DNA of 64,000 bases from an uncultured Christensenella sp. (GCA_910587015.1 CAJUME010000016.1:4511-68510), one strand, 5' to 3'; counted from the stretch's first letter, positions 51,654 through 60,291 are shown. The notes: a model not told the origin generated them from the sequence alone. Program-made: numbers and translations.

Positions 51654-53075
51654 TTAATTATTCGTTTTTTTGCAAAGATATTCGTCGATAGCCTTCGCCG
51701 CGGTTTTACCCGCGCCCATTGCAAGTATTACCGTCGCCGCGCCCGTAACAGCATCGCCGCCCGCAAAAACGCCCTTTTTAGAGGTTGCGCCCGTGCCCTC
51801 TTCAATAATTATGCCGCCGTGCCTGTTAACTTCAAGCCCCTCGGTGGTATTTTTAATAAGCGGGTTGGGACTTGTTCCTATCGCCATTATTATGCAGTCA
51901 ACGGGAAGAACATATTCACTGCCCTCTATTTCTATCGGGCGGCGTCTGCCCCGCTCGTCAGGCTCGCCAAGCTCGCACCGCCTCAGCTTTAAGCCACTGA
52001 CAAAGCCGTTTTTGGGGTCGCGGCGGTCGTTTTGGTTGTTATAGCCGATTATTTCAACGGGGTTGCGCAAAATTTCGAATTTCACGCCCTCCTCTTCGGC
52101 ATGCTCAACCTCCTCTTTTCTTGCGGGAAGCTCCTCCATCGAACGGCGGTAAACTATGTAAACCTTCTCTGCGCCAAGCCTTAAAGCTGTCCTTGCAGCG
52201 TCCATTGCAACGTTTCCGCCGCCGACAACGGCAACGTTTTTTGCGTGCATAATAGGCGTTTGCGAATTGCTTTCGTAAGCCTTCATAAGGTTTGCGCGCG
52301 TCAAAAACTCGTTTGCAGAATAAACGCCCTTCAAGCCCTCGCCCGCAATACCCATAAACCGCGGCAAGCCCGCGCCCGAACCGACAAAAACAGCCTCGTA
52401 GCCGTCTGCAAACAGCTCGTCAACGGTAATTGTTTTGCCTATGACAACGTTGGTTTCTATGTCTACGCCGTATTTTTTAAGCGTTTCGACTTCCTTTTTA
52501 ACAATTTCCTTGGGCAAGCGGAATTCGGGTATTCCGTAAACCAACACCCCGCCCGCAAGATGCAACGCCTCGAATACGGTTACCTTATAGCCTTTTTTAG
52601 CCAAATCGCCAGCGCAAGCCAAGCCAGACGGGCCTGAACCGACTACCGCAACTCTGTGTCCGTTCGGCTTCGGCAATTCGGGTAGCGAATTATTGTTATT
52701 ATTATGCCGGTCGGCGACAAAGCGTTCAAGTCTGCCTATGCCCACGGGCTCGAATTTAATACCCAAGGTGCACTTGCTTTCGCACTGGGTTTCCTGAGGG
52801 CAAACTCTACCGCAAACTGCGGGCAGGGACGAGCTTTCTGCAATAATGCTATACGCACCCTCGAAATCGCCGTCCTTGACCTTTGTTATAAAATCTGGAA
52901 TGGAAATATTGACGGGACAGCCCTCCACACAAGGACGGTTTTTACAGTTTAAGCATCTTTTTGCCTCTGCAACGGCAAGCTCGGGCGTGTAGCCCAGCGC
53001 TACCTCATTAAAATTGCCCGCCCTTACAAGCGGCTGCTGTACGGGCATTTCATTCTTTTTGGGTTGTATTGCCAT
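51654..53075 (-). CDS. NADPH-dependent glutamate synthase-like / NfnB-SudA flavoprotein subunit
   Basis: The 473 residues form the GltA/NfnB/SudA class. The N-terminus has iron-sulfur Cys sets CLNCKNRPCVEGCPV and CGRVCPQETQCESKC (about 42-110); an FAD site VAVVGSGPSGLACAGDLAKKG (about 144) and a second nucleotide site VAVVGGGNVAMDAARTALRLG (about 285) follow, then GTGATSKKGVFAGGDAVTG. It overlaps the partner gene by 1 bp. With that neighbour it most likely forms the ferredoxin:NADP oxidoreductase (Nfn) or sulfide dehydrogenase, not a classic glutamate synthase. Confidence 0.9.
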   Translation of the reverse strand: MAIQPKKNEMPVQQPLVRAGNFNEVALGYTPELAVAEAKRCLNCKNRPCVEGCPVNISIPDFITKVKDGDFEGAYSIIAESSSLPAVCGRVCPQETQCESKCTLGIKFEPVGIGRLERFVADRHNNNNNSLPELPKPNGHRVAVVGSGPSGLACAGDLAKKGYKVTVFEALHLAGGVLVYGIPEFRLPKEIVKKEVETLKKYGVDIETNVVIGKTITVDELFADGYEAVFVGSGAGLPRFMGIAGEGLKGVYSANEFLTRANLMKAYESNSQTPIMHAKNVAVVGGGNVAMDAARTALRLGAEKVYIVYRRSMEELPARKEEVEHAEEEGVKFEILRNPVEIIGYNNQNDRRDPKNGFVSGLKLRRCELGEPDERGRRRPIEIEGSEYVLPVDCIIMAIGTSPNPLIKNTTEGLEVNRHGGIIIEEGTGATSKKGVFAGGDAVTGAATVILAMGAGKTAAKAIDEYLCKKTNN

Positions 53076-53917
53076 TATTCCACCGCCTTGTTAAGCAGAT
53101 TGCAAAGCTCGCTTCTCTGCCCTTGCTCGAATTCCGCATACGCGCTTGACCTTGCCATAGCCTCGTCAAAGTCCACCTCGAAGCCGTCGAAATCGGGCCC
53201 GTCCACGCACGCAAATTTGGTTTTGCCGCCCACTGTCAAACGACAGCCGCCGCACATACCCGTGCCGTCAATCATAATAGGGTTCATAGAAACGGTGGTC
53301 TTTATTCCATACGGTCTTGTAGTGGCGACAACGAATTTCATCATAACAAGCGGACCGATTGCGATAACCTCGTCATAATTTTCGCCGCCTTCAATCGCCT
53401 CCTTCAAGGGCACGGTAACAACGCCTTGCCGACCGCAGCTGCCATCGTCCGTCATTACGGTAAGCTTGTCAGAGCATTCGTCAAACTCCTTTTCAAGGAT
53501 AACCAAATCCTTACTGCGGAAGCCGATTACAGAATGCACCTCGCACCCCAAGACCTTGAACTTCTGTGCAACGGGCAAAGCGATTGCACAGCCTACGCCG
53601 CCGCCGACTATACATACCTTTTTAACGCCATCGGTACGCTTAGCACATCCTAAAGGTCCCACAAAGTCCTGAATATATTCGCCCTCTTTTTTGGCGTTAA
53701 GGCGCATTGTGGTGCCGCCGACAATCTGGAATATTATTTTTACGGTACCCGCCTCTCTGTCAAAGCCCGCAACCGTAAGCGGTATTCTTTCGCCGTTTTC
53801 GTCCACGCGCAGAATGATAAACTGCCCCGCTTCTGCCTTTTTTGCAACAAGCGGCGCATAAATATCCATCATTGTAACAGTGGAATTAAGCTCGCGTCTT
53901 TTAACGATTTTGTACAT
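53075..53917 (-). CDS. NfnA/SudB ferredoxin-NADP reductase subunit
   Basis: The 280-residue protein has a ferredoxin-reductase FAD domain (QFIILRVDENGERIPLTVA), an NAD-binding domain starting VCIVGGGVGCAIALPVA (about 99), and a C-terminal [2Fe-2S] Cys cluster MCGGCRLTVGGKTKFACVDGPDFDG (about 225-250). This is the usual partner of the 51654 product. The pair in anaerobes bifurcates electrons between NADH, NADP and ferredoxin. Confidence 0.92.
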   Translation of the reverse strand: MYKIVKRRELNSTVTMMDIYAPLVAKKAEAGQFIILRVDENGERIPLTVAGFDREAGTVKIIFQIVGGTTMRLNAKKEGEYIQDFVGPLGCAKRTDGVKKVCIVGGGVGCAIALPVAQKFKVLGCEVHSVIGFRSKDLVILEKEFDECSDKLTVMTDDGSCGRQGVVTVPLKEAIEGGENYDEVIAIGPLVMMKFVVATTRPYGIKTTVSMNPIMIDGTGMCGGCRLTVGGKTKFACVDGPDFDGFEVDFDEAMARSSAYAEFEQGQRSELCNLLNKAVE

Positions 53918-53920
53918 ATA

Positions 53921-54163
53921 TTACTCCGGTATTACTTTCCTTATTCTTTTGATAAATTGTATAGGATACGGCGCGTGCGCCTCGTCCGCAAAAAGCACTC
54001 TGCGCACTGTTCCCGTCTGCTCTCTGTTATGCCTTCCAAGCGGAGCAAGCACCTGCGCGCCCTCGGCAACTCCGTCAAATGGGCATAAATACCAGTATGT
54101 ATATCCAACAACGTTTATGTCGCCAACGAACTCCACCGCAACATAGCAAAATTTTTCGTTCAT
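53921..54163 (-). CDS. Small protein resembling the PriA N-terminal (3' DNA-end binding) domain
   Basis: The 80 residues beginning MNEKFCYVAVEFVG contain TYWYLCPFDGVAEGAQVLAPLGRHNREQTGTVRRV, a layout like the PriA N-terminal domain (ftY.vP...G..V.VPfG.r..tGvV). No helicase part follows. It stands 3 bp before the NfnA-type gene. The start at ATG 54161-54163 is uncertain, as upstream in-frame ATG and TTG codons exist and no strong ribosome site is seen. Confidence 0.7.
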   Translation of the reverse strand: MNEKFCYVAVEFVGDINVVGYTYWYLCPFDGVAEGAQVLAPLGRHNREQTGTVRRVLFADEAHAPYPIQFIKRIRKVIPE

Positions 54164-54204
54164 AGCAAAATTATATAACATTTCACTGCAAAAAATCAAT
54201 AAAA

Positions 54205-54229
54205 AAGGCTTGCCTTATAAGCAAGCCTT
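54205..54229 (-). terminator. Terminator after adhE-phosphotransferase operon
   Basis: 9-bp stem AAGGCTTGC/GCAAGCCTT (54205-54213, 54221-54229), T run in the minus direction. Confidence 0.88.
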
Positions 54230-54246
54230 GAAATTTATTATTTATA

Positions 54247-55008
54247 TTATTCGTAGTCCACAACGTCTATCCAGCGGTGAAGGAAAGCTTCCTCCTCCTT
54301 GGGCGCTTTGGTAAGACGGGCAGCCGCTACGATAGGTATCCAGCGCTGAACATACTGGATAGCGGTGTCGCTCTTTTTGCAGAAAAGCTTCAAATACTTG
54401 TCGCCAAGCTCTTCCTTGCCCGCAAGATAGAACAACAGATAAGTACGCGCAACGTCCGCCGAGGAGTTGCCCTGAGTTGCGTGCGACCAGTCGATTATAT
54501 AGGGCGTGCCGTCCTTGGTTATAATGATATTCGTGGGGTTAAAGTCGCCGTGGCACAGATGAGTGTGCTTGGGCATAGAATCGAGGCGGGTATGCAGGTC
54601 GTAGCGCGTTGTTGCGTCAAGCACATCGGCAGTTGCCGAAATTTTTGCCTGAAACTTATCGCGCAGCTTATTGAGCATGGGCACCTTTTTGGAAAGCGCG
54701 TTAAGCTGCAAATCTACAAACAGCTCAAGATATTCGTCCTCTTTTTCGGGGTGTTCGTCCATAAGCTGCTGTAAGGTTTTGCCCTCGATATAATCAAGCA
54801 CAATAGCCCACTTGCCGTCAACGACCTGAACGGCCTGCAATTTTGGAACGTTCAAATCCGTTTCCTCAACTCTTGCGTGGTTAAGCGCCTCGTTAAGAAT
54901 GTTCGCCTTGGAATAGTTTGCATCGAATACCTTAATCAGCCTATCGCCCTCGCGGTATATTTTTTTGTCCGCTCTTTCAAAAACAAGCTTTAAATTCTGG
55001 TTGTTCAT
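54247..55008 (-). CDS. APH/choline-kinase family phosphotransferase
   Basis: The 253 residues have the APH-kinase active site HLCHGDFNPTNIIITKDGTPYIIDWSHATQG (catalytic Asp, Asn and DFG-like Asp; about 155-185) and an N-lobe with KIYREGDRLIKVF. Members phosphorylate sugars, choline, amino acids or aminoglycosides; nothing here shows antibiotic resistance. It lies 15 bp after adhE on the same strand and before a terminator, so it is co-transcribed with alcohol fermentation. Confidence 0.88.
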   Translation of the reverse strand: MNNQNLKLVFERADKKIYREGDRLIKVFDANYSKANILNEALNHARVEETDLNVPKLQAVQVVDGKWAIVLDYIEGKTLQQLMDEHPEKEDEYLELFVDLQLNALSKKVPMLNKLRDKFQAKISATADVLDATTRYDLHTRLDSMPKHTHLCHGDFNPTNIIITKDGTPYIIDWSHATQGNSSADVARTYLLFYLAGKEELGDKYLKLFCKKSDTAIQYVQRWIPIVAAARLTKAPKEEEAFLHRWIDVVDYE

Positions 55009-55023
55009 ATATATTTTTCCTCC

Positions 55024-57633
55024 TTATTTACCGTAGTAAGCGTTGAGATACATTTGCTTGATTTCGCTCATAAGCGGGTATCTCGGGTTAGCGCCAGTGC
55101 ACTGGTCGTCAAACGCCTGTTCAACCATATCGTCAAGCCTTGCAAGGAAGTCCTGCTCGTCAATGCCGTAGTCCTTAATGGTCTTTTTAATGCCGACCTG
55201 CGCCTTTAATTTATCGATAGCCTTAATAAGGTTTGCAACCTTTTCCGTATCGTTCTTGCCGCTTATGCCAAGCGCTTCGGCAACCTCTGCATACCTTCTG
55301 AGTGTTTTGGGATATGCATACTGGCTGAACGTGCCCATTTTTGCAGGAGCTTCCGCAGAGTTGAATTTGATAACCTCGCCTATCATAAGCGCATTGGCAA
55401 CGCCGTGGGGCAAATGATGGAACGCGCCGAGCTTATGCGCCATAGAATGGCACACGCCAAGAAATGCGTTTGCGAACGCCATACCGGCCATGGTTGCGGC
55501 GTTTGCCATTTTCTCCCTTGCCTCTACGTCTGTCTGACCATTTTCGTAAGCGGCGGGAAGATAGTTGAATATAACCTTCAGCGCCTGAATTGCAAGCCCG
55601 TCAGTGTAGTCGGTTGCCATTACCGAAGCATACGCTTCAAGCGCGTGTGTCACCGCGTCTATACCGGAAGCGGCGGTAAGCCCCTTGGGTGCGGACATAT
55701 GCAAATCTGTGTCTATTACAGCCATGTTCGGCATTAACTCGTAGTCTGCAAGGGGATATTTAACGCCCGTCTTTTCGTCTGTGATAACGGCAAACGGAGT
55801 AACCTCGGAGCCCGTTCCCGCAGAGGTAGGTATGGCGATAAAGTATGCCTTTTCGCCCATTTTGGGGAAGGTGTAAATACGCTTTCTTATATCGACAAAG
55901 CGCATTGCCATATCCATAAAGTCAACCTCGGGGTGCTCGTACATAACCCACATAATTTTTGCGGCGTCCATTGCACTGCCGCCGCCGAGCGCAATAATCG
56001 TATCGGGCGCAAACGCCTTCATTTGCTTAGTACCCTCAATTGCGCATGCAAGCGTGGGGTCGGGCGCAACGTCGAAGAACGTCTGGTGCGCAATGCCCAT
56101 TTCGTCAAGCTTGTCGGTTATGCATTTTGTAAAGCCGTTATTGTAAAGGAAACTGTCCGTTACGATAAACGCCTTCTTTTTGCCCATAACCGTTTTAAGC
56201 TCGTCAAGAGCAACGGGCAGACAGCCCTTCTTTATATAAACCTTCTGAGGCGCGCGGAACCACAGCATATTTTCTCTCCTTTCAGCGACTGTTTTAATAT
56301 TCAAAAGATGCTTAACGCCAACGTTTTCGGAAACGGAGTTTCCGCCCCAGCTTCCGCAACCGAGCGTAAGCGAAGGCGCAAGCTTAAAGTTGTACAAATC
56401 GCCTATGCCGCCGTGCGAGGAGGGCGTATTAATAAGGATACGGCAGGTCTTCATTCTTTCGCCGAATTCCGTAATTTTGTCCTTGGAGGTAACAACGTTT
56501 ATATACAGCGATGAAGTATGACCGTAGCCGCCGTCCGCAATAAGCCTTTCCGCCTTGTCAAGCGCCTCCGCAAAGCTTTTTGCGCGGTACATTGCAAGCA
56601 CGGGCGAAAGCTTTTCGTGGGCAAACTCCTCGGAAAGCTCTACGCTTTCAACCTCGCCTATAAGAATTTTAGTTCCCTCGGGAACCTCCACGCCCGCAAG
56701 AGTAGCGATTTTCTTTGCACTCTGTCCTACTATTTTAGCGTTGAGCGAGCCGTTAATGATAATGGTTTTTCTTACCTTATCCAATTCTTCGCCCTTAAGC
56801 AGATAGCAGCCGCGTACGGCAAATTCCTTTTTTACCTTATCGTAAATTTTATCGGCAACAATTACTGACTGCTCGGAAGCGCAAATCATACCGTTGTCAA
56901 ACGTTTTTGAATGGATAATCGAGTTGACTGCAAGCAGAATATCCGCGCTTTCGTCTATAATCGCGGGGGTATTGCCCGCGCCGACGCCGATTGCGGGTTT
57001 GCCGCTGGAATATGCCGCCTTAACCATACCGGGGCCGCCGGTTGCAAGAATCGTGTCGACCTCCTTCATTAAAAGCGCGGTCATATCAAGGCTGGGAACG
57101 TCTATCCAGCTGATAATGCCCTCGGGCGCGCCTGCCGCTACCGCCGCCTCGTAAACTACCTTTGCCGCAGCGATTGTGGAATTTTTTGCACGGGGGTGCG
57201 GGCTGATTATACAGCCGTTGCGCGTTTTAAGGCACAGCAGAGTTTTGAAAATTGCCGTAGACGTCGGGTTTGTGGTGGGAATAACCGCACCGACAATGCC
57301 TATGGGGTCGGCAATCTTCATAATGCCGTATGCCTTATCCTCTTCAAGAACTCCGCAGGTTTTAACGTCGCGGTATTTGTTATAGATATATTCGGCGGCG
57401 TAGTGGTTTTTTATTACCTTATCCTCCACAACGCCCATACCGGTTTCTTCTACCGCAAGTCTTGCAAGGGGAATTCTTGCCTTGTTTGCAGCAACCGCGC
57501 AGGCAAAGAAAATTTTATCCACCTGCTCCTGTGAAAACGTTGCAAACTGCTGCTGAGCCTTGCGTACTCTTGCAATCTCTTTTTCAAGCTTTTCAACGCC
57601 GTCGCAAATTTCGTAGTTTAACTTAAAATCCAT
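55024..57633 (-). CDS. adhE: Bifunctional acetaldehyde-CoA/alcohol dehydrogenase
   Basis: AdhE turns acetyl-CoA into ethanol in two NADH-dependent steps. The 869-residue fusion has an aldehyde dehydrogenase half (residues 1-440, catalytic Cys in NGMICASEQS near 250) and an iron-dependent alcohol dehydrogenase half (from about 450: VDFMDMAMRF, GTGSEVTPFAVITD, and metal His in CHSMAHKLGAFHHLPHG). Length is usual. Promoter at 57723-57751 and a Rex-like dyad at 57786-57801 suggest control by NADH/NAD ratio. Confidence 0.97.
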   Translation of the reverse strand: MDFKLNYEICDGVEKLEKEIARVRKAQQQFATFSQEQVDKIFFACAVAANKARIPLARLAVEETGMGVVEDKVIKNHYAAEYIYNKYRDVKTCGVLEEDKAYGIMKIADPIGIVGAVIPTTNPTSTAIFKTLLCLKTRNGCIISPHPRAKNSTIAAAKVVYEAAVAAGAPEGIISWIDVPSLDMTALLMKEVDTILATGGPGMVKAAYSSGKPAIGVGAGNTPAIIDESADILLAVNSIIHSKTFDNGMICASEQSVIVADKIYDKVKKEFAVRGCYLLKGEELDKVRKTIIINGSLNAKIVGQSAKKIATLAGVEVPEGTKILIGEVESVELSEEFAHEKLSPVLAMYRAKSFAEALDKAERLIADGGYGHTSSLYINVVTSKDKITEFGERMKTCRILINTPSSHGGIGDLYNFKLAPSLTLGCGSWGGNSVSENVGVKHLLNIKTVAERRENMLWFRAPQKVYIKKGCLPVALDELKTVMGKKKAFIVTDSFLYNNGFTKCITDKLDEMGIAHQTFFDVAPDPTLACAIEGTKQMKAFAPDTIIALGGGSAMDAAKIMWVMYEHPEVDFMDMAMRFVDIRKRIYTFPKMGEKAYFIAIPTSAGTGSEVTPFAVITDEKTGVKYPLADYELMPNMAVIDTDLHMSAPKGLTAASGIDAVTHALEAYASVMATDYTDGLAIQALKVIFNYLPAAYENGQTDVEAREKMANAATMAGMAFANAFLGVCHSMAHKLGAFHHLPHGVANALMIGEVIKFNSAEAPAKMGTFSQYAYPKTLRRYAEVAEALGISGKNDTEKVANLIKAIDKLKAQVGIKKTIKDYGIDEQDFLARLDDMVEQAFDDQCTGANPRYPLMSEIKQMYLNAYYGK

Positions 57634-57722
57634 AGCTTTCTCCTATAAACTGATTATACAATGTGAACATACCAACCTGCCCGTGCGGGCAACCGAATTA
57701 AATTATTTTTTAATTCGATAAA

Positions 57723-57751
57723 ATTTTATCAAATAAAATTATCACAGTCAA
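57723..57751 (-). promoter_or_regulatory. adhE promoter
   Basis: TTGACT (57746-57751) and TAAAAT (57723-57728), spacer 17 bp. The -10 lies in a 14-bp palindrome GATAAAATTTTATC (57717-57730). The 80-nt leader can form a 9-bp hairpin (57694-57702 with 57709-57717) and GCCC/GGGC (57679-57690). Confidence 0.65.
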
Positions 57752-57785
57752 TTATAGAGGCGGTGATTTTTATTAATATAATATT

Positions 57786-57801
57786 TTGTTATTTTTAACA
57801 A
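57786..57801. promoter_or_regulatory. Rex-type operator upstream of adhE
   Basis: TTGTTA-TTTT-TAACAA is a perfect dyad and agrees with the inner part of the Rex consensus TTGTTAAN4TTAACAA. It sits 35 bp upstream of the adhE -35. Rex control of adhE is common in Clostridia. Confidence 0.6.
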
Positions 57802-57878
57802 TTTTAGGTTAGTTTAAAACAAACCCATACCACAACACAATTTTGAGCCGTTAAATAAAAAAATTTTATACTTTTGGC

Positions 57879-57907
57879 TTGACAATATTTTAATATTTTA
57901 TTATAAT
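57879..57907 (+). promoter_or_regulatory. tRNA-Leu promoter
   Basis: Consensus TTGACA (57879-57884) and TATAAT (57902-57907), spacer 17 bp, 12 bp before the tRNA 5' end. Confidence 0.85.
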
Positions 57908-57919
57908 CAGTCTTGTTTT

Positions 57920-58002
57920 GCGGACGTGGCGAAATTGGCAGACGCGCAGGTTTCAGGTTCCTGTGGGCAACCATGGGGGTTCAAGTCCCTTCGTCCGCAC
58001 CA
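57920..58002 (+). tRNA. tRNA-Leu (CAG)
   Basis: 83-nt type II tRNA. Acceptor GCGGACG pairs with CGTCCGC, the anticodon loop TTCAGGT carries CAG (reads CUG), the T-loop has GGTTCAAGTCC, and CCA is encoded. It marks the border between core genes and the accessory segment to its right. Confidence 0.95.
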
Positions 58003-58009
58003 AGTCTTA

Positions 58010-58055
58010 ATAGCTTGAACTTCTTTTCCGTAAAAAGAACGTTCGGGCTATTTTG
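58010..58055 (+). terminator. tRNA-Leu terminator
   Basis: AUAGCUUGAAC (58010-58020) pairs with GUUCGGGCUAU (58041-58051) through G-U wobbles; an inner TTCTTTT/AAAAGAA stem extends it; TTTTG follows. Confidence 0.7.
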
Positions 58056-58087
58056 TTTAATGGAAGAATTTGAGAACTTCCGAGAAT

Positions 58088-58132
58088 AAAAAATAATCCG
58101 ATAGAACATTATGTGCTATCGGATTATTTTTT
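58088..58132. terminator. Terminator after cupin gene
   Basis: Perfect 17-bp stem (58088-58104, 58116-58132), loop of 11, with T run in both directions. Confidence 0.9.
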
Positions 58133-58136
58133 GATT

Positions 58137-58487
58137 TCAGATTATTGCATCGGATTGCGTGTAAGCGGTTAATGAGTTGGCTTTGACCTGAATACATATA
58201 TACTTTATTCCTTTGTCCGGTGCGGCAAAAAATTGTCGTTTTGCCGAAGGTGAAATACGAAGAAAATCGCCCGTTTTGATAGTTATCTTTTCACCGTCAA
58301 TAATAACCAAGCCTTCTCCATCTAATATCGCATATATTTCTTCGTTATTCTTATGCGAATGAATAAAAGGAACATTTGCACCAGCGGGTAAGGTGTTTAT
58401 GCTTACTTCTGCACCGGTTAGACCGAGTTTGTCGTGAAGTTCAATGCGAGAATCTTCCGTAATGCTGATTTTGTTGTAGTTTTTCAT
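58137..58487 (-). CDS. Cupin-domain protein
   Basis: The 116-residue single-domain cupin has the metal motif HSHKNNEEIYAILDGEGLV (HxHx4E) and the second motif GDFLRISPSAKRQFFA (His replaced by Lys-Arg region). The ATG at 58485-58487 behind GGAGG was chosen. It is divergent from an HxlR gene 176 bp away with a strong dyad between, so it is probably the target of that regulator. Substrate unknown. Confidence 0.88.
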   Translation of the reverse strand: MKNYNKISITEDSRIELHDKLGLTGAEVSINTLPAGANVPFIHSHKNNEEIYAILDGEGLVIIDGEKITIKTGDFLRISPSAKRQFFAAPDKGIKYICIQVKANSLTAYTQSDAII

Positions 58488-58550
58488 AATGATGCCTCCG
58501 AAATGAATTTGTAAATCTATTATACCAAATACCGAAATCTTTGCCATAAT

Positions 58551-58585
58551 GTTACTTTTTTATTATCTGATAATAGAATAGTAAC
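58551..58585. promoter_or_regulatory. Dyad between cupin and hxlR, candidate HxlR operator
   Basis: TATTATC-T-GATAATA (58561-58575) is a perfect inverted repeat, nested in outer arms GTTACT and AGTAAC (58551-58556, 58580-58585). Confidence 0.6.
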
Positions 58586-58605
58586 ATAGTTTCATTTTTG
58601 AACTA

Positions 58606-58634
58606 TTGACATAATTTCTCATTTCTGCTATACT
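58606..58634 (+). promoter_or_regulatory. hxlR promoter (first)
   Basis: TTGACA (58606-58611) and TATACT (58629-58634), spacer 17 bp. Confidence 0.8.
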
Positions 58635-58663
58635 CTATTAAAATATAAAAGGAAGTAACGCTT

Positions 58664-58990
58664 ATGCTGACTAAAGACGAATTACCCGAATGTCCCGTTG
58701 CAACGACTGTTCAACTTATCGGCAACAAATGGAAGCTTCTTATTTTACGTAATTTAATGTACGATAGTAAACAACGTTTCAAAGATTTTATCAAAACAAT
58801 TCCTGCTATAAGCAAAAAGGTTTTAACAGATAACCTTCGTTCTTTGGAAGAAGACAAACTCGTAGAAAGAGAAGTTTTCGCAGAAGTACCGCCACGAGTG
58901 GAGTATTCTTTATCGCCGCTTGGACAATCGTTAAAGCCTATTTTGGATGCTATGTACGTTTGGGGAACAAATTATAAAACAAGTGAGTAA
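58664..58990 (+). CDS. HxlR-family regulator (first copy)
   Basis: The 108-residue winged helix has the family features ECPVATTVQLIGNKWKLLILRNLM, RFKDFIKTIPAISKKVLTDNLRSLEEDKLVERE, and PPRVEYSLSPLGQSLKPIL. The N-terminal Cys (CPV) is the redox or electrophile-sensing position in many members. It faces the cupin gene across an obvious dyad. Confidence 0.93.
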   Translation: MLTKDELPECPVATTVQLIGNKWKLLILRNLMYDSKQRFKDFIKTIPAISKKVLTDNLRSLEEDKLVEREVFAEVPPRVEYSLSPLGQSLKPILDAMYVWGTNYKTSE

Positions 58991-58996
58991 AACAAA

Positions 58997-59031
58997 AACC
59001 GCCGATAGAGTTTGTGGCTCTATCGGCGGTT
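58997..59031 (+). terminator. Hairpin after first hxlR
   Basis: 14-bp perfect stem (58997-59010, 59018-59031), loop TTTGTGG. The run of T is weak, so it is a hairpin stop of uncertain strength. Confidence 0.65.
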
Positions 59032-59152
59032 GCCGTTTATACCTTTATGTACGGCTACCTAACTTGATTAGGTTTATATCTTTCATTTATATTCCGCGCA
59101 ACTTCGGCGGTTTTCCTTATTCCGTCTTTATAGGCGGCTATCCCTATATGCT

Positions 59153-59338
59153 TTAACGGGATCCTTTATTATTCGATTGTTTATTCAGTTGTGATTGTTG
59201 CCATTCGGCGTAGTCTTTTTGTCCTTGCTCGGATGACAGATATTCCTGCATAATCGGTAGCAATACTCTTGCAAGAGATTCAAGCTGATATTCGGGAATA
59301 TCAAAGTTGGTTTGGGGTTGTTGCTTCTTTCTCGGCAT
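59153..59338 (-). CDS. Small mobile-element protein
   Basis: The 61-residue product (MPRKKQQPQTNFDIPEYQLES, then LARVLLPIMQEYLSSEQGQ) matches in style the small proteins next to MobV genes and recombinases in Firmicute mobilizable elements. Function unknown. Downstream, an open frame without a start reads HIGIAAYKDGIRKTAEVARN and ends at 59055; it may be a gene remnant. Confidence 0.7.
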   Translation of the reverse strand: MPRKKQQPQTNFDIPEYQLESLARVLLPIMQEYLSSEQGQKDYAEWQQSQLNKQSNNKGSR

Positions 59339-59370
59339 AACTTACTCGATACATTTTCCTCCTATAAAAA

Positions 59371-60291
59371 TTACTTTGACCACAAATTCTTTGATGATGG
59401 TACGGGCGGCTTTTGTTTGCTTTCAAAGAGTGCATTGTAAGCCGACGGGTTTTCACGCTCTAACTTTGCAAGCAGTTCAAGCGCCTTTGCCGCTCGGACT
59501 TTATACGCTTTGAGTTCTTTGTTCTCTTTGTCAATGTCAAGCGTTTCCTGCATTACTTTATCCAACCGCTTTTTAAGGTCGGCGTTGTCGGCAGTTACGG
59601 CTACAATTTGCTTTCGCATTCCGCTTTTGCTGTGAGCGATTTCGCCGTGCTCGGCTTGCTGTAACGCTTCCGAATATTCTTCCGCTTCGGCGCGTTTTTG
59701 CTCGGCAGCTTCTACAATCTTTTTCGCCTTATATTCCGCCGTATCCAAGTGTTCGGCTTGACTGTTCGGCTTGCCTCTGTCAAGTCCGTATTTTTCTCCG
59801 ACTTCTTTCCAAAACTCCGTTTGGAGTGCGGCGAGCTTTCCGTCGAACAAGTCTTTTGCACATAACTTACCGTTGGTAATAGGGATAAGGTTTAAGTGCA
59901 TATGAGGGTTAGTTTCGTCCATATGCACGATAGCCGACAGCACGTTTTCTTCGCCGTACTTGCTTTGAAAAAACTTGACGCAGTCCCGAAAGAAAGCATA
60001 CTGTTTTTCCTTCGTGGACACCTTAAAAAATTCGGGACTTGCACCAAGAACAAACGACACAAGATAAACAGCATCCGAGCGCACCTTGCGTTTCAAATGC
60101 AGTCCGTTTATGCGTTCTTGAATAACGTCCATATACCTGCCCGACGGAATAACAATGTGGTAGTTATCTTTCGTCCGTGAACTGTCTATTTGCGGGTTGG
60201 TTGCTGGATAATTTTCGTCACGTTCGTTTTCTTTCTCAACGTCCGTTACGTCGTTTTTGCCTAACTTCTTTAAATTACAAATGATATAAAT
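59371..60291 (-). CDS. MobV-family relaxase (Mob/Pre), start codon decayed to ATT
   Basis: The product has the relaxase motif HMDETNPHMHLNLIP (HxDExxPHxH, metal site) and an N-terminal part that aligns with the family, YIICNLKKLGKNDV to HIVIPSGRYMDVIQERI. The second half is coiled coil. The first standard ATG is at 60132, inside the conserved domain. Upstream the frame is open and AGGAGG (60300-60305) lies eight bases before ATT at 60289-60291, exactly where an ATG is expected. I place the start there as the ancestral site; a single ATG to ATT change would explain it. The protein may be poorly expressed or non-functional. Confidence 0.82.
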   Translation of the reverse strand: MYIICNLKKLGKNDVTDVEKENERDENYPATNPQIDSSRTKDNYHIVIPSGRYMDVIQERINGLHLKRKVRSDAVYLVSFVLGASPEFFKVSTKEKQYAFFRDCVKFFQSKYGEENVLSAIVHMDETNPHMHLNLIPITNGKLCAKDLFDGKLAALQTEFWKEVGEKYGLDRGKPNSQAEHLDTAEYKAKKIVEAAEQKRAEAEEYSEALQQAEHGEIAHSKSGMRKQIVAVTADNADLKKRLDKVMQETLDIDKENKELKAYKVRAAKALELLAKLERENPSAYNALFESKQKPPVPSSKNLWSK

